Source of the DNA: an uncultured Bacteroidia bacterium
GTDB lineage: Bacteria > Bacteroidota > Bacteroidia > Bacteroidales > ML635J-15
Assembly (NCBI GenBank): GCA_902791865.1
Contig: CADAXK010000001.1
Location: forward strand, 316,205 to 380,204
Length of the DNA stretch: 64,000 nucleotides
Reading direction: 5' to 3'
Of the stretch, positions 61,325 through 64,000 are shown piece by piece. The first letter of the stretch is position 1. The number at the start of each line of letters is the position of its first letter. The notes beneath the pieces were generated by a model, which ran no database searches, had not been told where the DNA came from, and saw nothing but the letters and a program-made list of their open reading frames with translations. Both the position numbers and the translations under genes were made by a program.

Positions 61325-62566
61325 TTAACTATATATAAGATACTTACTTCTAATTTTCTTAAAATTTTCAAGTCCTTCTTCCCACGAATGCCTTATATCT
61401 TCTTCAGGCACACCGTTTTCGATCTGCTTGCGAAACTCCTTTGTTCCGACAAGCTTTTCGAGCATATTGTTCTTGTTGAAGAAATTGGGCTTATCTGGAA
61501 ATAGTTCATACATTTTGATTATCAATGACACATTGAATTTGCCAACACTCCAATCAAATATTGCATCGCCATCGGCAAGGTTGAAGCCATAGCATTCCTT
61601 TCCGTTGAGCAAAGGATTGGATGCCCCAGCGTTTGGCTTTGGCGTAAATGTAAAAGGATTTTCAACTACATCCTTGTACAGAGGGTGCCCGAGCACTTGA
61701 AACTGCATGTCGGTTCCACGACCTACACTTATGCAAGTTGCCTCGAAAATGCAAAGCGTAGGATAAAGTTCAATGCTTCTTGCGTTTGGCAGATTTGGCG
61801 ATGGCTTTATTGGCAGTTTGTACTTACGGTAATGTGTGTAGTTTTGACATGGAACAACGGTTAGACTACACTCAACTCCACCTTTCAGCCAGCCTTCGCC
61901 ATTAATCATCTGCGCGTATTCGCCTATCGTCATACCATATACTATTGGAACAGGATGCATTCCGACAAACGAACGATAATTTGCAGTATCGAGCACTGGT
62001 CCATCAATGTATGAAGCGTTTGGATTCGGACGGTCAAGGACAATTACAGGAATTTCCGATTCTGCACATGCTTCCATCACATAATGCAAAGTAGAAAGAT
62101 AAGTGTAAAAACGCACCCCAACATCCTGAAGGTCGAAAACAACCATATCAACATCTTTCAACTGCTCCTTTGATGGTTTCTTGTTGTTTCCGTATAGAGA
62201 AACAACATCAAGTCCCGTCTTTTCATCCTTTCCGCTATCCACTTTCTGACCAGCATCGGCAGTGCCACGGAAACCATGTTCTGGACAAAATGCCTTGACG
62301 ACCTTCACACCTTCCTTCAAAAGCATATCCGCCAGATGAAGCGTATCGATAATGCTTGCCTGATTGGCGACAATTGCCACACTTTTTCCCTCAAGCAAAG
62401 GCAGATACATATCGGTATTGTATATTCCAGGGAATATTGGCAGAGCCTCTATCCTATCAGGCTTTTCGGTTGGAACATCAACGGTTTGATTCTCAAGCGC
62501 ACCTGCATTTCCACACGAAGAAATCACAAGTGCAGCAAACATTACCGCCAGAATAGAAAATTTCAT
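61325..62566 (-). CDS. namZ: Exo-beta-N-acetylmuramidase NamZ (DUF1343) lipoprotein
   Basis: NamZ removes MurNAc from the non-reducing end of wall fragments. The chosen ATG (62566) gives a lipoprotein signal (MKFSILAVMFAALVISSC, Cys18), so the ATG seven codons earlier is rejected. The ~413-residue product carries the DUF1343 segments VAIVANQASI, CPEHGFRGTADAG, DMVVFDLQDVGVRFYTYLST, cited as VFDLQDVGVRFYTY, and VIVLDRPNPN. It is anchored in the envelope. The downstream NlpC/P60 gene suggests wall-fragment scavenging. Confidence 0.9.
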   Translation of the reverse strand: MKFSILAVMFAALVISSCGNAGALENQTVDVPTEKPDRIEALPIFPGIYNTDMYLPLLEGKSVAIVANQASIIDTLHLADMLLKEGVKVVKAFCPEHGFRGTADAGQKVDSGKDEKTGLDVVSLYGNNKKPSKEQLKDVDMVVFDLQDVGVRFYTYLSTLHYVMEACAESEIPVIVLDRPNPNASYIDGPVLDTANYRSFVGMHPVPIVYGMTIGEYAQMINGEGWLKGGVECSLTVVPCQNYTHYRKYKLPIKPSPNLPNARSIELYPTLCIFEATCISVGRGTDMQFQVLGHPLYKDVVENPFTFTPKPNAGASNPLLNGKECYGFNLADGDAIFDWSVGKFNVSLIIKMYELFPDKPNFFNKNNMLEKLVGTKEFRKQIENGVPEEDIRHSWEEGLENFKKIRSKYLIYS

Positions 62567-62841
62567 ATTAATTCCAATTAATTTCACAAAATTAGGTCAA
62601 AATAAAACATCAAGCATCGGCATATCATAAAGTTAATAACAAAGCGATGTTATTTGGCACAAAGAGTTTTGCAAGCTGAATATCACTATTAACACAAGGT
62701 GCATCAATATGGTATTATGGGGCAAAAAACAATCCACACGAACTACCTTCCATCAAACAATCTCAAAACAAAATAAAAAGCATCTTCTTTTACACACAAT
62801 AAAACAACAATGTAATTCGTTATACAAAAAATTGATAATAT

Positions 62842-64000
62842 ATGGATACCAGATTTTCAACAACATTTAGCATGCTCTGCATAATTATGCTGGCATTTGC
62901 CACATCGTGTAGCAACAAAAGTGAAAAAATGTCGGATAGCGACTATGTAAACCTCGCTCAGGAAAAGATTGACAATTGCAAGTCGGGACACATTAAGATG
63001 AAATATTCTCACAGGTTCGACAATGAGCCGAGGTCTAGAGAATCTGTGTTCGACATCGAATTCTATTTCATGAAGGATAGTACTGGCAGCGTAAAGTCAT
63101 TCTATTCAACAGTTAAGTACGACACAGTTAACACGGAAAACTTGTTTTTCAACGATACAGTTACCTCTTTGGACAATGGAGCAATATCAAGATGCTTGTA
63201 CTTCCCAACACAGCCACAGTATTATGAATACAAGTGGGTTAAGAATGGCAATCTCACAAAAATCTTTGGATACGACAGCATTTCGTGTACCGACACCATA
63301 ATAAACCAGAACATGGCAGCAATAATATCGGCCGACAAGTACAACGAAACGGGTTCCGTATTCCGCACACACGAACATTGCTCCTACATTATTGGAACCG
63401 ACGGAACACTGTACGCAACCACATACTGCTACGAAGAACTAATGTTGCCCAACGCAACGTCCGCGTACAAGCACTACTACGACCACATAGACATCGAGGA
63501 GATTACGCTTTACAATGAAATAAACCCAGACATCGAAAGCTTGATAAACAACAAGCGTTCCGAATTGTCAAGTTTCACGAAACCCGAAACAACACTTAGC
63601 ACCCGTCCAAATGACGATTCAAACGAACTCACAATAGAACATAAGCCCTTCCCGGAAAAAGCCTACAACTGGCAACTGCCGACATATAACGGAGACTCAC
63701 TATCATCGATAGACATAAAGTCAAAGATAATGTTTGTAGGATTCTACGATTTAACCGATCCATTTTCTATCACAGAAGAAATTTTTGCCCTGCACTGCAT
63801 GAAACTCATCGACAGCACATACAACGACAACGATGTATGCGTAGTTGGAATCAACATTGGTGACAAGGAGACCGACAAGGCGAGAGCCATATTGGAATCG
63901 GGAGACATCAAATTCAACAATGCGATGGGAAATAGTCTAGCTCAGCAATACAACTTGAAATCTTGCCCATACTTTTTGATAATCGACTGCGCCACAAACA
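62842..64000 (+). CDS. Thioredoxin-fold lipoprotein, 3' truncated by the window edge
   Basis: This frame stays open from ATG 62842 to the last base (386 residues visible). A lipoprotein signal ends at LAFATSC (Cys23). A long strand-rich N-terminal region with no recognised domain runs to about residue 280. Then a TlpA/AhpC-like thioredoxin fold begins (KIMFVGFYDLTDPF, VCVVGINIG, then SCPYFLIIDC with the cis-Pro position). The usual CxxC is absent where expected (DLTDPFSITEE), so thiol-disulfide chemistry is doubtful. The gene is preceded by a ~275-base spacer with no other feature. Confidence 0.68.
   Translation, partial: MDTRFSTTFSMLCIIMLAFATSCSNKSEKMSDSDYVNLAQEKIDNCKSGHIKMKYSHRFDNEPRSRESVFDIEFYFMKDSTGSVKSFYSTVKYDTVNTENLFFNDTVTSLDNGAISRCLYFPTQPQYYEYKWVKNGNLTKIFGYDSISCTDTIINQNMAAIISADKYNETGSVFRTHEHCSYIIGTDGTLYATTYCYEELMLPNATSAYKHYYDHIDIEEITLYNEINPDIESLINNKRSELSSFTKPETTLSTRPNDDSNELTIEHKPFPEKAYNWQLPTYNGDSLSSIDIKSKIMFVGFYDLTDPFSITEEIFALHCMKLIDSTYNDNDVCVVGINIGDKETDKARAILESGDIKFNNAMGNSLAQQYNLKSCPYFLIIDCATN

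Overview
The window reads as a chromosome segment of a Bacteroidota bacterium, most likely of the order Bacteroidales and probably uncultured. Three kinds of evidence point there. Several genes carry the phylum-specific promoter TTTG-N19-TAnnTTTG. Three secreted proteins end in type IX secretion system (T9SS) sorting domains. The family set also fits: SprB repeats, FISUMP/InlB-repeat lipoproteins, YfhO, DUF5683 behind parAB, GH3-like, TIGR02757 and NamZ. Gene order looks like a normal chromosome. I found no rRNA, tRNA, CRISPR array, transposase or prophage.

Layout. 1-680: a broken, AT-rich PIN-domain gene. 841-2677: thiH and an atypical thiF. 2682-6366 (minus): an LtaS-like sulfatase-fold membrane enzyme and a SulP transporter. 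6585-13115: an Arg-gingipain-like protease, a PPAD-like peptidyl-arginine deiminase, a nitroreductase and a uracil-DNA-glycosylase-fold protein. 13410-17863 (minus): polA and a glutamine synthetase. 17946-22429: a DUF218 protein, a LysE-like exporter, a Bax-inhibitor-1 protein and an M3 peptidase lipoprotein. 22498-31043 (minus): a P-domain secreted protein, a divergent phosphoglycerate kinase, and a 1432-residue SprB-repeat adhesin with a small secreted partner. 31334-36856: a tightly packed yfhO-dapF-php-ispG operon. 37033-39968 (minus): two tandem paralogous lipoproteins and a small secreted protein. 40127-46869: a DUF486 protein, then parA-parB-DUF5683-mltD-ddl-nitroreductase-OMP. 46967-53980: an M20 dipeptidase, a His/Ser-rich secreted protein, an esterase-LysM fusion, a GH3-like enzyme and a HAD phosphatase. 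54024-60145: an acyltransferase, a two-gene operon of unknown function, TIGR02757, trmN6, a small barrel protein and a universal stress protein. 60537-62566 (minus): namZ and an NlpC/P60 peptidase. 62842-64000: a truncated thioredoxin-fold lipoprotein.

The strongest discovery is the adjacent pair at 6585-11864. The protease keeps the His/Cys dyad, the Asp and Trp that define the Arg pocket of RgpB, and an Arg-Tyr maturation site. The next gene keeps every catalytic and C-terminal-Arg-binding residue I recall for Porphyromonas gingivalis PPAD, with nearly constant offsets. Arg-specific cleavage would create the C-terminal arginines that a PPAD citrullinates, so the pair looks like a self-contained extracellular citrullination module. 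Secondary items are the uncharacterised 55026-57178 operon (perfect promoter, rare strong Shine-Dalgarno, terminator built over a stop codon), an IspG with a shrunken insert domain, and a family of short palindromes scattered between genes.
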